Source of the DNA: Janthinobacterium sp051380735
GTDB taxonomy: Bacteria; Pseudomonadota; Gammaproteobacteria; Burkholderiales; Burkholderiaceae_D
Assembly: GCF_051380735.1 (NCBI RefSeq)
Contig: NZ_JBNYXQ010000006.1
Coordinates: forward strand, 1-64,000
Length of the DNA stretch: 64,000 bases
Direction of reading: 5' to 3'
A program made the position numbers and the translations under genes. Below, piece after piece: positions 52,289 to 61,539 of the stretch (within the stretch, counting starts at the first letter, position 1; the number at the start of each line of letters is the position of its first letter). The notes under the pieces were generated by a model. It saw only the letters and a list, made by a program, of their open reading frames with translations. It did no database searches and had not been told where the DNA came from.

Positions 52289-54393
52289 TTTTGGCCTTTT
52301 ATCGGTAAGGGGTCTTGCACTTCATCGGCCAGGGCCAATGGGGGCGGGTTTTTGGAACCAAAGAAAAAAACGATAGGCGACTTCAAAAAACGCTTGCCGA
52401 GTATCTTCAACAACTGCAGGCCATGCTTGAAACGCACCTGGCGCGAACGCAGCGCCACCCACAGCGCCAGGCCAAAGCTGACCAGCAAGTTGGTCGTGCC
52501 GATGGCAAAGATACCGGACAGTGACTTGACGGCCAGTTGCCAGCTCATATTGTGGTCGAGTCCGACCAAAGCTGTCGCAAAGTTTGCCGCCGAGAATGTA
52601 ATGTGGCGAATATCGATCGGCAGGCCGATCAAAAACCCCAGGGTGCCAATGGTGCCCAGCAGGATACCGAAATAAAAGTTACCCATCAGTCCGCCCAGAT
52701 TATTTTCCAGGTACAGGCCCAGCCGGACCAGCCGGTCCTGGCCGATCACCCGGCCCAGGCCGCGCAATTGCGCGATGCGCTGGGCCCAGCGCGTGTACAG
52801 CGCCTGATTGTCATAGTAGCCTGAGATCAAGCCTGCCACGAACAGGCAGACGCCGGCGATCATGGCGTAGAAAATGGCCGGACTGCCGATCGGATCGATG
52901 TCATGCAACAGGTGCATGGCCTTTTCGGGCGACACCAGATGGTGGCCGGTGATGGCATGGTAGCCCAGTGCGATCAGCCAGGCGGTGGGTATTGCCGTGG
53001 CGATATTGCCCAGCACCGCCATATTCTGCGTGCGGAACACTTTGTTGATCAGATCGGCCATGCTGTCGAGGTCGATATTGCGGCCGTCCTTGCTGTGCAG
53101 CCCGGCGGCGATGCGCGAGGCCGTCATGGCTGGCTGCTTGGTGGCCACCGTAAAGTGCAACAAATGGATGAACATGAAGCCGATCGAATAATTCATGCTG
53201 AACATGAAGGCTTCGACCAGCGGCGCCGAGCGCAAATACGACATCAGGATCTTGAACAGCGCCATGAAACCGATAATCACGCCAGCGCCAGCCGACGACA
53301 GGAACATGGCCGTCATTTCGCGCCGGTTTTCGGCAATATAGTGTTCACCGGTGCGGCTGGCGTTTTCCGTCACGTTACGGGCCAGCAAGTCGATATTGTC
53401 GGTAAACAGGTCGCTGACCTTGTACTTGTGGTTGTGTGCACGTATCAATTCCAGCGCCAGCGCCACCGCGCCGGCGCGGCGGCGGCTGACCGGCCGCGCG
53501 TCGAGCAGGTCGGGCGTGGCGTCAAGCGTAATGGCGGCGATGTCGACATTGATCGAGCCGGGCAGTTCGCCACTGGTGTCGACCAGGAACAGCAGCTTGC
53601 GCAGCCGGTCGATGCTTTGCGACAGCGCGACCAGCAGATAGGTCAGTGGAATACTGGTGCCCTGGTACAGCGCCTTCTTGCGGATCTTGGCGATCACGGC
53701 GTCGCACTGGTCCAGCATCACCAGCAAGTGGCGGGCATCCTCGATATGGTCCAGGTTGCCTTGCAGCAGCTTTGTATAGGCGTCAAGGTAGGCATTCACT
53801 TCCGTGTTCTGCACCACGAATGGCGACTGGAACACTTCGATCTCGGTGTGAAACCGGGTCAGTTCCGGTTCCAGTCCCATGGCGCAGACCCGGTAGGACA
53901 GGGTGCTGATGGCGTCGAGTATGCCAGGCAGCATGATATTGCCGTCACCCACGGCCAGCTCGACTTCTTCGGCCGTCAGCACGTCAAGCAGCTCCAGCCA
54001 TTCGGTGGCCGGCACATTGCTGATCCACTGATGATCGGTTTCCAGGTACAGCACCTGGTCGAGCGCGTCGCTCAGATACTCGTCGCCCAATGCCGGGGGC
54101 AGCATGCGGTAGGCAATGCGGCGTTTCAATTCGGTAAAAAAGCCGCTGTTCGACAGCACGCCGATATCGGTGTACAGGCTGGCGTGGCGGCGCGCGGCCA
54201 GCACGCGCAGCACGTATTCGTGCAGGGCGCGGGCCTGGGCCGGATTTCCTTTGAGCAGTTGGCGCAAGGTGCGCACATTGGCGATGGCGGTTGCGCTGTC
54301 CTGGGGGCGCTTGGGACGCAATGAATTAAATAGTTCCACCAGCAAATCGATATTGCTGGTGTAGGGATCAATGCGTTCGAGGATAGCTAGCAT
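52285..54393 (-). CDS. gcr: Gcr 'site-specific recombinase' family membrane protein
   Basis: 702 residues. The N-terminal half is soluble and helical (LLVELFNSLRPKRPQDSATAIANVRTLRQLLKGNP). The second half has six to eight membrane helices (FLSSAGAGVIIGFMALFKI, YSIGFMFIHLLHFTVATKQPAMTA, NFYFGILLGTIGTLGFLIGLPIDIRHITFSAANFATAL). It matches the betaproteobacterial SpecificRecomb family. The membrane topology does not fit a recombinase. Coupled by ATGA to a cardiolipin synthase-type gene, a lipid-linked role is more plausible. Confidence 0.87.
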   Translation of the reverse strand: MLAILERIDPYTSNIDLLVELFNSLRPKRPQDSATAIANVRTLRQLLKGNPAQARALHEYVLRVLAARRHASLYTDIGVLSNSGFFTELKRRIAYRMLPPALGDEYLSDALDQVLYLETDHQWISNVPATEWLELLDVLTAEEVELAVGDGNIMLPGILDAISTLSYRVCAMGLEPELTRFHTEIEVFQSPFVVQNTEVNAYLDAYTKLLQGNLDHIEDARHLLVMLDQCDAVIAKIRKKALYQGTSIPLTYLLVALSQSIDRLRKLLFLVDTSGELPGSINVDIAAITLDATPDLLDARPVSRRRAGAVALALELIRAHNHKYKVSDLFTDNIDLLARNVTENASRTGEHYIAENRREMTAMFLSSAGAGVIIGFMALFKILMSYLRSAPLVEAFMFSMNYSIGFMFIHLLHFTVATKQPAMTASRIAAGLHSKDGRNIDLDSMADLINKVFRTQNMAVLGNIATAIPTAWLIALGYHAITGHHLVSPEKAMHLLHDIDPIGSPAIFYAMIAGVCLFVAGLISGYYDNQALYTRWAQRIAQLRGLGRVIGQDRLVRLGLYLENNLGGLMGNFYFGILLGTIGTLGFLIGLPIDIRHITFSAANFATALVGLDHNMSWQLAVKSLSGIFAIGTTNLLVSFGLALWVALRSRQVRFKHGLQLLKILGKRFLKSPIVFFFGSKNPPPLALADEVQDPLPIKGQK

Positions 54394-54704
54394 GCAGAAA
54401 AACGGGTGGGCCGCTGTCAGTAAAACCAGTAGTGTACCTTCTGCGCAAGATCATGTAACGTGCGGCAGCGAACGCAGACAATGGCGAACCCGGCAGAAGC
54501 AAGGGTTTGTTGTTTTGCAATCAGCGTTAATGAATAGCAATTTGGTGTTGTTGCCAGCTGACGACGCCGAGCATTTGCTTTCTGTTGTACATCGCACAGA
54601 TTACTTGCGTAAAAACGGGGATAAGGTAATAGTGGTTCAGACACGCGAGCGCGTGCGCGGATCGGTAGCGGCAAAGCTTACCTGACATTACCGGGATAGT
54701 GATC
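54394..54704. other. Intergenic region between gcr and the porin
   Basis: 311 bases holding both promoters. No gene is convincing. The plus-strand frame across it (54371-54685) has no ribosome binding site and starts within gcr. Confidence 0.5.
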
Positions 54705-55826
54705 ATGAAGACCTCGTACCTTGCGCTTGTGTTGATGGGATCGTGGGCCACTGCGGGCGGGCCACTCGTGCTGTGCGCGCAGGCCGAAACGAGCAGCGTG
54801 CCTGGCAACGCCACCAGCGGCGCGACCATCTACGGCATGCTGGACGCCGGCGTCGTGGCAGAGCACGGTTGTGCAAGCAACTGCGGCGCTACCCGCGTGT
54901 CCGGCGGCGTCGCCTCCGGTTCGCGCCTGGGCGTACAGGGCCGCGAAGCGCTGGGTAACGAGGTGGCCGCCGTGTATGCGCTCGAAGCTGGCATCCAGAA
55001 CGACACGGGGCAATCGGAAGAAGGCCGATTGTTCGGTCGCCAGGCCTATGTCGGGCTTGACAGCCGTCTTGGCGCGCTGACCCTGGGCCGCCAGTACAAT
55101 CTGCAATATGTCACCCTGACCGACGTGGCCGACCCGTTCAAGGGCGGCATGGCCGGCAGTGCCAGCAACCTGGCCGGTTATGGCGTGAAACGCTATGACA
55201 ACACCGTCAAATATGTCTCGCCCGCCTTGCGTGGCGTCAGCGCCGCAGCGATCTACAGCTTTGGCGAATCGCCGTACAGCCGCGCCCAAAACCGCGCCTA
55301 TGGCGCCACGCTGGGCTATTCGGCCGGCGCCGTGAATGTCAGCGTGTCGCACCAGCGCAAGAATAATTTCATCGAGGCCGAAGGCACCGTGCCGGCGATC
55401 GACATGTCGGCCCGCAATACACTAATCGCTGCCAACCTGGACCTGGGCCCGGCCACCGCGTTTGCTGCGGTTGGCGTCAACAAGGGCTATGGCAGCTCGC
55501 CGTGGGACCCCAGCAGTGCCTACAGCTCGCTGGCGCTGTCGATGTCGTCGTCGGACAGCCGCGACACCTTGCTGGGCGTATCGGTGCCGGTGGGCGGCTT
55601 CAATCTGCTGGCCTCGTACGTGCGCAAGGATGACCGCGATCTGACAAATCGCGACGCCAACCAGATGGCGCTCGGTCTCACGTACACGCTGTCAAAACGC
55701 AGCGACTTCTACGCGTCGTATGCCAAAATCCACAACAAAAATGGCGCGCGCTATACGGTGGGCAATGCCAGCGACAGCGGCCGCAGCGACGCCGCCTTCA
55801 ACCTAGGTTTCCGTCACGGCTTCTGA
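54705..55826 (+). CDS. Gram-negative general porin
   Basis: Outer-membrane beta-barrel, 373 residues. Signal MKTSYLALVLMGSWATAGG-, then the porin_4 pattern (IYGMLDAGVVAEHG, SRLGVQGREALGNEVAAVYALEAGIQNDTG, LFGRQAYVGLDSRLGALTLGRQYN) and a terminal FRHGF ending in Phe, as outer-membrane proteins do. Two Cys (CASNC) in the first loop could pair. ATG 54705 is preferred to GTG six bases upstream. Confidence 0.93.
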   Translation: MKTSYLALVLMGSWATAGGPLVLCAQAETSSVPGNATSGATIYGMLDAGVVAEHGCASNCGATRVSGGVASGSRLGVQGREALGNEVAAVYALEAGIQNDTGQSEEGRLFGRQAYVGLDSRLGALTLGRQYNLQYVTLTDVADPFKGGMAGSASNLAGYGVKRYDNTVKYVSPALRGVSAAAIYSFGESPYSRAQNRAYGATLGYSAGAVNVSVSHQRKNNFIEAEGTVPAIDMSARNTLIAANLDLGPATAFAAVGVNKGYGSSPWDPSSAYSSLALSMSSSDSRDTLLGVSVPVGGFNLLASYVRKDDRDLTNRDANQMALGLTYTLSKRSDFYASYAKIHNKNGARYTVGNASDSGRSDAAFNLGFRHGF

Positions 55827-56380
55827 GCCGCCGGTGGAACGGGGCAGGTTGCGCCCAGCCACTTGCCGGTGCTGGCCACATTCACCTGTTCCGGCGTGCC
55901 GCGCGCATTGGTCGTCGCATTCAATTGCATGCTGAACGCCTGGTCGCCCTGGAAGCTCACCTTGCCGGTGCCGCTGGACTTCGGGTTGGCGCAGGTAAAC
56001 GAGACGTTCATGCCGCCAGGCACGGCCACATTGTTCGACTTGCAGTCGCCTGGCTGGCCTGTGGGAATTTGCTGGCGCGCCGCCATTTCCGGCGTGACAC
56101 AGGCCGTTACCCGCACGGCGCCATCGGCACCGACGGTCGGCATGGCCATGCCGCGGCTGGCGGCCATCGCTTCGAGCTGCTGGCGCTGGTCTGGCGGCAA
56201 GTTGCCCAACTGCTGCAGCACCATGTTCATGGCGCTGTCGGTGGCGATATCGGGCGAAGCCATCTTGCTGTCGATTTGCCACAGGCCGGGCTTGATCGGG
56301 GGCGGGGCGTCCTTGGCATGCGCCTGCAGGGCAAACAGGGCGCAGGCGGCAAGCGACAAGCGGGATAAGAAAAGATGCAT
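55814..56380 (-). CDS. DUF3617 family periplasmic protein
   Basis: 188 residues. Signal MHLFLSRLSLAACALFALQA, cleaved near HAKD. The DUF3617 pattern PIKPGLWQIDSKM, VTACVTPEMA and NVSFTCANPKSSGTGKVSF with four Cys for two disulfides is visible. Role unknown. Start ATG 56380 with GGAGA upstream; overlaps the porin 3' end by 13 bases. Confidence 0.85.
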   Translation of the reverse strand: MHLFLSRLSLAACALFALQAHAKDAPPPIKPGLWQIDSKMASPDIATDSAMNMVLQQLGNLPPDQRQQLEAMAASRGMAMPTVGADGAVRVTACVTPEMAARQQIPTGQPGDCKSNNVAVPGGMNVSFTCANPKSSGTGKVSFQGDQAFSMQLNATTNARGTPEQVNVASTGKWLGATCPVPPAAQKP

Positions 56381-56460
56381 GGTGGGGTCTCCGGTAAAGG
56401 CAAACCCCAGCATACGCGATGGCAGGCGGCGCACGCTTGCCGCCTTGTTACAAACTGTGA

Positions 56461-58008
56461 TTACAGGCTGTGGTCGGGCTCGATGCGGCGCACGTCGACG
56501 CAGGCAATGCGGCGCTCGTCCGCTTCCAGGATCTCGTAGCGCAGGTCGTTCAGTTCCAGCACTTCGCCAACGGCCGGCATGTTTTCGAAGTGCGCCAGCA
56601 GGAAACCGGCCAGCGAGTTGTATTCACCGTCTTCGCTGACCAGCGTTTCCATCTCGAACACTTGCTCCAGGTAATGCAGGTCGGTTGCGCCATCGATGCG
56701 CCAGTGGCCCGGACCCAGCAATTCCACGTCGGGCTGTTCGTCCTCATCCGGAAATTCACCGGCAATCGCCTCCAGGATGTCGATCGGCGTCAGTACGCCC
56801 TGCACGGTGCCGAACTCGTCGACCACCAGCACCAGTTGGCCGCGCGAGCGGCGCAGCGTTTCCATCGCTTTCAGCACGCCGGCCGCTTCCGGCACCACGA
56901 TCGCTTCGCGCATGCTGGCCGGGTCGATCTTGCCGTGCGACACCAGGTCTTCGATCAGGTCCTTGCTGCGCGCCAGGCCCACCACATTGTCGAGGTCGTC
57001 ATTGCAGACAGGAATCATGCTGTGCGGCGTTTCGCGCAGCAAGGTCAGCATCTTCTCGCTGCTGTCGTTCAGGTTGACCCACGATACGTCGCCACGCGGC
57101 GTCATCACCGAGCGGATCGAGCGCTCGCCCAGAGTCAGCACGCCGCTGACCATATTGCGCTCTTCGACGCCAAACGCCGACATGTCCGGTGTTTCCTGGA
57201 CTTCATCTTCCTGCACCGTTTCGCGGCCCTTGCGGCCGCCCAGCAGGCTCAGCACGGCTTGCGCAGTACGGTCGCGCAGCGGCGTGGTCGATTGCAGTTT
57301 CAGGAAATTGCGGCGCGCCAGCTGGTTGAAGAACTCGATCACCACCGAGAAACCGATGGCCGCATACAGATAGCCCTTCGGAATATGGAAGCCCAGGCCT
57401 TCGGCGATCAGCGACAGGCCTATCATCAGCAGGAAGCTCAGGCACAACACCACCACGGTCGGATGCGCGTTCACGAAGCGCGTCAGCGCCTTCGAGGCCA
57501 GCATCATGACGCCGATGGAAATGATGACTGCCGCCATCATCACGCCCAGGTGCTCGACCATGCCGACCGCCGTGATCACCGCGTCGAGCGAGAACACGGC
57601 GTCGAGCACGACGATCTGCGCCACCACCAGGCCGAAGCCCGCGTAGACCTTGGAGCCGGTGGCGGCGTGCGTTACGCCTTCGAGGCGTTCATGCAATTCG
57701 GTGGTGGCCTTGAACAGCAGGAACAGGCCGCCGACCAGGAGGATCAGGTCGCGTCCCGAAAACGTAAATTGCCACACCGAAAAGAGCGGCGCGGTCAGGG
57801 TCACCAGCCAGGAAATCAGCGACAGCAGGCCCAGGCGCATCACCAGCGCCAGGGTCAGGCCCAGCACGCGGGCCTTGTCACGCTGGTGCGGCGGCAGTTT
57901 CTCGGCCAGGATGGCGATAAAAATCAGGTTGTCGATACCGAGCACGATTTCCAGTACGACCAGCGTCAGCAGGCCGACCCAGATTGTCGGGTCAAATAAC
58001 CATTCCAT
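56461..58008 (-). CDS. TerC-CBS-CorC domain membrane protein (YoaE/YegH type)
   Basis: 515 residues. A TerC-like domain with seven membrane helices at ~1-245 (LEIVLGIDNLIFIAILAEKLP, QIVVLDAVFSLDAVITAVGM) is followed by a CBS pair ~300-420 (MTPRGDVSWVNLNDS; LVLVVDEFGTVQGVLTPIDILEAIAGEFPDE) and a CorC/HlyC C-terminal domain. Metal ion export or regulation is inferred from relatives. Second TerC homologue in the window. Confidence 0.92.
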   Translation of the reverse strand: MEWLFDPTIWVGLLTLVVLEIVLGIDNLIFIAILAEKLPPHQRDKARVLGLTLALVMRLGLLSLISWLVTLTAPLFSVWQFTFSGRDLILLVGGLFLLFKATTELHERLEGVTHAATGSKVYAGFGLVVAQIVVLDAVFSLDAVITAVGMVEHLGVMMAAVIISIGVMMLASKALTRFVNAHPTVVVLCLSFLLMIGLSLIAEGLGFHIPKGYLYAAIGFSVVIEFFNQLARRNFLKLQSTTPLRDRTAQAVLSLLGGRKGRETVQEDEVQETPDMSAFGVEERNMVSGVLTLGERSIRSVMTPRGDVSWVNLNDSSEKMLTLLRETPHSMIPVCNDDLDNVVGLARSKDLIEDLVSHGKIDPASMREAIVVPEAAGVLKAMETLRRSRGQLVLVVDEFGTVQGVLTPIDILEAIAGEFPDEDEQPDVELLGPGHWRIDGATDLHYLEQVFEMETLVSEDGEYNSLAGFLLAHFENMPAVGEVLELNDLRYEILEADERRIACVDVRRIEPDHSL

Positions 58009-58088
58009 TATGTCTTACCTTGTAAAGTCAAAAAGTTTCAAGCTTGCCCGGCGACAGGGTTGCCCCGGGCGTGAGTGTGAGCCATGCA

Positions 58089-58424
58089 TCAGCTGCGAAC
58101 GCGTGGCGGGCGCGTGGCCTGCCATACGTCCGCTTCGGCAAGTGTGCCGGGTCCCGCCTGCCAGATGATGGCGCAAAAAGGAATTGCCTGGCGAAATGCA
58201 GGATAGAGCGTGATGGGGTCGTTGTCGCACTCTTCGGCGTCGCAGCTGTCGGCGGCGGCGTCGGACGATGTATCGGCATGGGCGTGGGTGTCAGGACAAT
58301 CGACGCTGGCCGCATGCAGGTCGGCGTGCTGGAATGGGGAAGGGCTGGCGTACGCCATGCTGGCGAAAGCCTGGGGTAAAGCGGTGAAGACAAAAAGGCA
58401 AAGCAGGACGAGAGCTCGTCTCAT
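58089..58424 (-). CDS. Small periplasmic protein, possibly CzcI-like
   Basis: 111 residues. A clear signal peptide (MRRALVLLCLFVFTALPQAFA) leads into a region rich in His, Asp and Cys (FQHADLHAA, DTHAHAD, DSCDAEECDND). This suggests metal binding and loosely recalls CzcI. No efflux genes are adjacent. Assignment tentative. Confidence 0.6.
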   Translation of the reverse strand: MRRALVLLCLFVFTALPQAFASMAYASPSPFQHADLHAASVDCPDTHAHADTSSDAAADSCDAEECDNDPITLYPAFRQAIPFCAIIWQAGPGTLAEADVWQATRPPRVRS

Positions 58425-58641
58425 ATACAGGCAGATAGTTCTGGAGCGGTCGAGTATAGCACGCCATTATTTCAGCGCCATGACTGCGCCACTTGCGTAA
58501 TTGATAATAATGTCGTAAATTGCGTAAGAGTAACATTTTCATTGTGCGGTGAAGACGCAGCACTGCGCCGTGACAACTGTTGCCCTTGTCGTTTGTTGTT
58601 GATGGTTTTTTCCACTAACGCAGTGTTACCAGGATCATGCT

Positions 58642-61470
58642 TTGAAACCAATTACCGCTCTCTTGCTTGCCGCCGGCATCTTGTCCCCCTCCTTCGTGCT
58701 GGCCGCCACACCGGCGCCATCCGTCAAAACCCAGAAAGCCGGTACGCCGGCGGCGGCGGTGAAAGTCACCTCGGTCGAAGGCATTACCGAATACAAGCTG
58801 GCCAACGGCTTGCGCGTGCTGCTGTTTCCTGACGCCAGCAAACCGACCCTGACCACCAATATCGTCTACATGGTCGGCTCGCGCCATGAAAACTACGGCG
58901 AGACCGGCATGGCGCACTTGCTGGAACACTTGCTGTTCAAGCCCAGCGCCAATTTCGGGATCAAGAAGGGCAGCAAAACCCCGGTCGAGATACTCAATTC
59001 GACCGGTGCCCAGTTCAATGGCACCACGTGGTTTGACCGCACCAATTACTACGCCACTTTCCCGGCCAATGACGACAACCTGCGCCAGATGCTGGCGATG
59101 GAAGCGGACCGCATGGTCAATGCCGCGATCGACCAGAACGACTTGTGGAACCCGAAGACCAACAAGGGTGAGATGACGGTAGTGCGCAACGAGTTCGAGA
59201 TGGGCGAGAGCAATCCGCTGCGCGTGACCAGCCAGCGCATCCAGGCAGTGGCTTTCGACTGGCACAACTACGGCAAGTCGACCATCGGCGCGCGTTCCGA
59301 TATCGAGCAGGTCAATATCCCGCGCCTGCGTGCCTTTTATCACAAGTACTACCAGCCCGATAACGCCGTGCTGATGGTGGCCGGCCGCTTCGACGAAGCC
59401 AAGGTCCTGAAACAGATCAACGAGCTGTTCGGCAAGATTCCGAAACCGACGCGCGTGATCGAGCCGACCTACACTGCCGAGCCGGTGCAGGATGGCGAGC
59501 GTTCGGTGACGGTGCGCCGCAGCGGCGGCACGCAACTGGTAGGCGTGGGCTACCACGTGGCGCCAGCCGGCAATCCGGAATCGGTTGCTATCGATGTGCT
59601 GGGCGAGGTATTGACCAGCGCGCCGGCCGGCCGCCTGCACAAGGCGCTGGTGGAAACCAAGCTGGCCAGCAAGATCATCAACAATTCCTTCAGCACCCTG
59701 GAACCGGGCTACAACCTGTTCGGCGCGCAGGTGCCCAAGGACGGCGATCTGGACGCGGCGCAGGCGGCCATGCTGAAGGTGCTCGAAGGCCTGAAGTCGC
59801 AGCCACTGACAGACGCCGAAGTGGCGCGCGCCAAGCAGAACCTGGCCAAGCAGATCGAACTGGCCTCGTCGGACACGGCCAGCCTGACCATCGCGCTGAC
59901 CGAATCGCTGGCCTCCGGCGACTGGCGCCTGTTCTTCCTGCAACGCGACCAGCTCGACAAGGTGACCACCGCGCAGGTGCAGGCAGCCGCCGAAAAGTAC
60001 CTGAAGAGCTCGAACCGCACCGTGGGCCGCTTTATTCCGACCGACGCGCCGGACCGCACCACGGTACCGGCGTATGCCGACGTGGCGCCGCAGCTGGCCG
60101 GCTATACGGGCCGCGCGGTGGGGGCGCAAGGCGAAGTATTCGACCCCAGCCCCGACAATGTGGAAGCGCGCACGCAGCGCTTCACCTTGTCGAATGGCAT
60201 GAAGGGCGCTTTCCTGCCGAAGAAAACCAAGGGCGGCACGGTCAGTGTGGTGCTGAAATTGAACCTGGGCAGTGCCGACAGCCTGGCCGGCAAATCGGCC
60301 ATCGGCAGCTACACGGCCAATCTGCTGTCGCGCGGCACCGATAAACTCTCGCGCCAGGAAGTCAAAGATAAATTCGATCAGCTTGGCATGCAGTTCAATG
60401 TCAGCGGCGGCGCCGAAGGCGTGACGGCATTCCTGATGGGCAAGCGCGAGAACCTGCCGGCCGCCATGGACCTGCTGGCGCAAGTGCTGCAAAAGCCGGC
60501 CCTGTCCGAAACGGAATTCCTGGAATTGCAGCGTGAACGTGTTGGCCGTGCCGAGCAGGAAATGCCCGAGCCGCAACCGCTGGCCGTCAATGCCTTCCGT
60601 CGCCTGATCGACGCCACGCCGGCCGGCCATGTACGCCACGTCGACACGCTGCCGGTTGAATTGCTCGCCTGGAAAGGCGTCAAGGTTGCCGATGTGAAGG
60701 CCTTCCATGCCAGTTATTATGGTGCTTCCAGCGCTACCGTGGCTGTCGTCGGCGACTTCGACGCGCCGGCCCTGCAGGCACAAGTGACCAGCCTGTACGG
60801 CAACTGGAAGGCGCAGCAGCCGTACGTGCGCATTGCTGACGCGGTCAAGCCCGCCAGTGGCGAAAAGATCAGCCTGGAAACGCCGGACAAGGCCAACAGC
60901 GTGCTGTTCGCCATCGCGCCGATCCCCCTGAAAGATGACGCCGTCGCTTATCCGGCGCTGGTGATCGCCAATCACATGTTCGGTGGCGGCGCGCTGCGCA
61001 GCCGACTGGCCGACCGCATCCGCCAGAAGGAAGGTCTGTCGTACGGCGTCGGTTCGCAACTGAACGTACCTGTGCATGAACCCGCCGGCTACTGGATGGC
61101 CTACGCCATCAGTGCACCGCAAAATACCGTCAAGGTAGAAGCGGCGCTGCGCGAGGAAATCGCCAAGGTGCTGGCCGAAGGCTTTACGGAAGCGGAATTG
61201 GTCGAAGCGAAAAAAGGCTGGCTGCAATCGGAGGAAGTAAGCCGCACCCAGGACGGCCCACTGGCGCGCGAGCTGTCGAGCTATCTGTCGGATGGCCGTA
61301 CCATGGCCTATGACAAGAACCTGGAAGCGAAAGTGACGGCGCTTACGCTGGCGCAGGTGAACCAGAGCCTGCGCGACTACCTGAAGCCGGAAGCGGTATC
61401 TATAGTGACGGCCGGTGACTTTGCCAAGGTGGCAAAAGAGTCTGGCGCGAAGGCGGCGACCGCGAAATAA
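58642..61470 (+). CDS. M16 family zinc metalloprotease (double module)
   Basis: 942 residues, secreted (signal MKPITALLLAAGILSPSFVLA). Two M16 modules in tandem. The first has the inverted zinc motif HLLEH (His92, Glu95, His96). The second (~490-940) keeps the fold (GAFLPKKTKGGTVSVVLKL, GGGALRSRLADRIRQKEGLSYGV) but has no HxxEH and is probably structural. The start is TTG at 58642 with AGGA 7 bases upstream; the ATG at 58637 is blocked by an immediate stop. Resembles PqqL-type peptidases. Confidence 0.92.
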   Translation: MKPITALLLAAGILSPSFVLAATPAPSVKTQKAGTPAAAVKVTSVEGITEYKLANGLRVLLFPDASKPTLTTNIVYMVGSRHENYGETGMAHLLEHLLFKPSANFGIKKGSKTPVEILNSTGAQFNGTTWFDRTNYYATFPANDDNLRQMLAMEADRMVNAAIDQNDLWNPKTNKGEMTVVRNEFEMGESNPLRVTSQRIQAVAFDWHNYGKSTIGARSDIEQVNIPRLRAFYHKYYQPDNAVLMVAGRFDEAKVLKQINELFGKIPKPTRVIEPTYTAEPVQDGERSVTVRRSGGTQLVGVGYHVAPAGNPESVAIDVLGEVLTSAPAGRLHKALVETKLASKIINNSFSTLEPGYNLFGAQVPKDGDLDAAQAAMLKVLEGLKSQPLTDAEVARAKQNLAKQIELASSDTASLTIALTESLASGDWRLFFLQRDQLDKVTTAQVQAAAEKYLKSSNRTVGRFIPTDAPDRTTVPAYADVAPQLAGYTGRAVGAQGEVFDPSPDNVEARTQRFTLSNGMKGAFLPKKTKGGTVSVVLKLNLGSADSLAGKSAIGSYTANLLSRGTDKLSRQEVKDKFDQLGMQFNVSGGAEGVTAFLMGKRENLPAAMDLLAQVLQKPALSETEFLELQRERVGRAEQEMPEPQPLAVNAFRRLIDATPAGHVRHVDTLPVELLAWKGVKVADVKAFHASYYGASSATVAVVGDFDAPALQAQVTSLYGNWKAQQPYVRIADAVKPASGEKISLETPDKANSVLFAIAPIPLKDDAVAYPALVIANHMFGGGALRSRLADRIRQKEGLSYGVGSQLNVPVHEPAGYWMAYAISAPQNTVKVEAALREEIAKVLAEGFTEAELVEAKKGWLQSEEVSRTQDGPLARELSSYLSDGRTMAYDKNLEAKVTALTLAQVNQSLRDYLKPEAVSIVTAGDFAKVAKESGAKAATAK

Positions 61471-61485
61471 ACCTTTGCACGTAAA

Positions 61486-61524
61486 AAAACAGCCGGGCCA
61501 TGTGGATGGTCCGGCTGTTTTTAT
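61486..61524. terminator. Bidirectional intrinsic terminator
   Basis: AAAACAGCCGG-GCCAT (61486-61501) pairs with ATGGT-CCGGCTGTTTT (61506-61521) around GTGG. A run of A precedes it and a run of T follows, so it serves both the protease gene and the OmpA gene. Confidence 0.92.
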
Positions 61525-61539
61525 TGGTGCTGCGGAAAA

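Noticed and set aside
52903..54324. 473-codon open frame antisense to gcr
   Set aside because: His/Gln/Arg-rich shadow frame; gcr on the minus strand has conserved membrane topology.
54371..54685. 104-codon frame before the porin
   Set aside because: No ribosome binding site; begins within gcr and has no domain.
58615..61227. 870-codon open frame antisense to the M16 protease
   Set aside because: Mirror of a strongly coded gene with clear catalytic motifs on the other strand; composition is that of a shadow frame.
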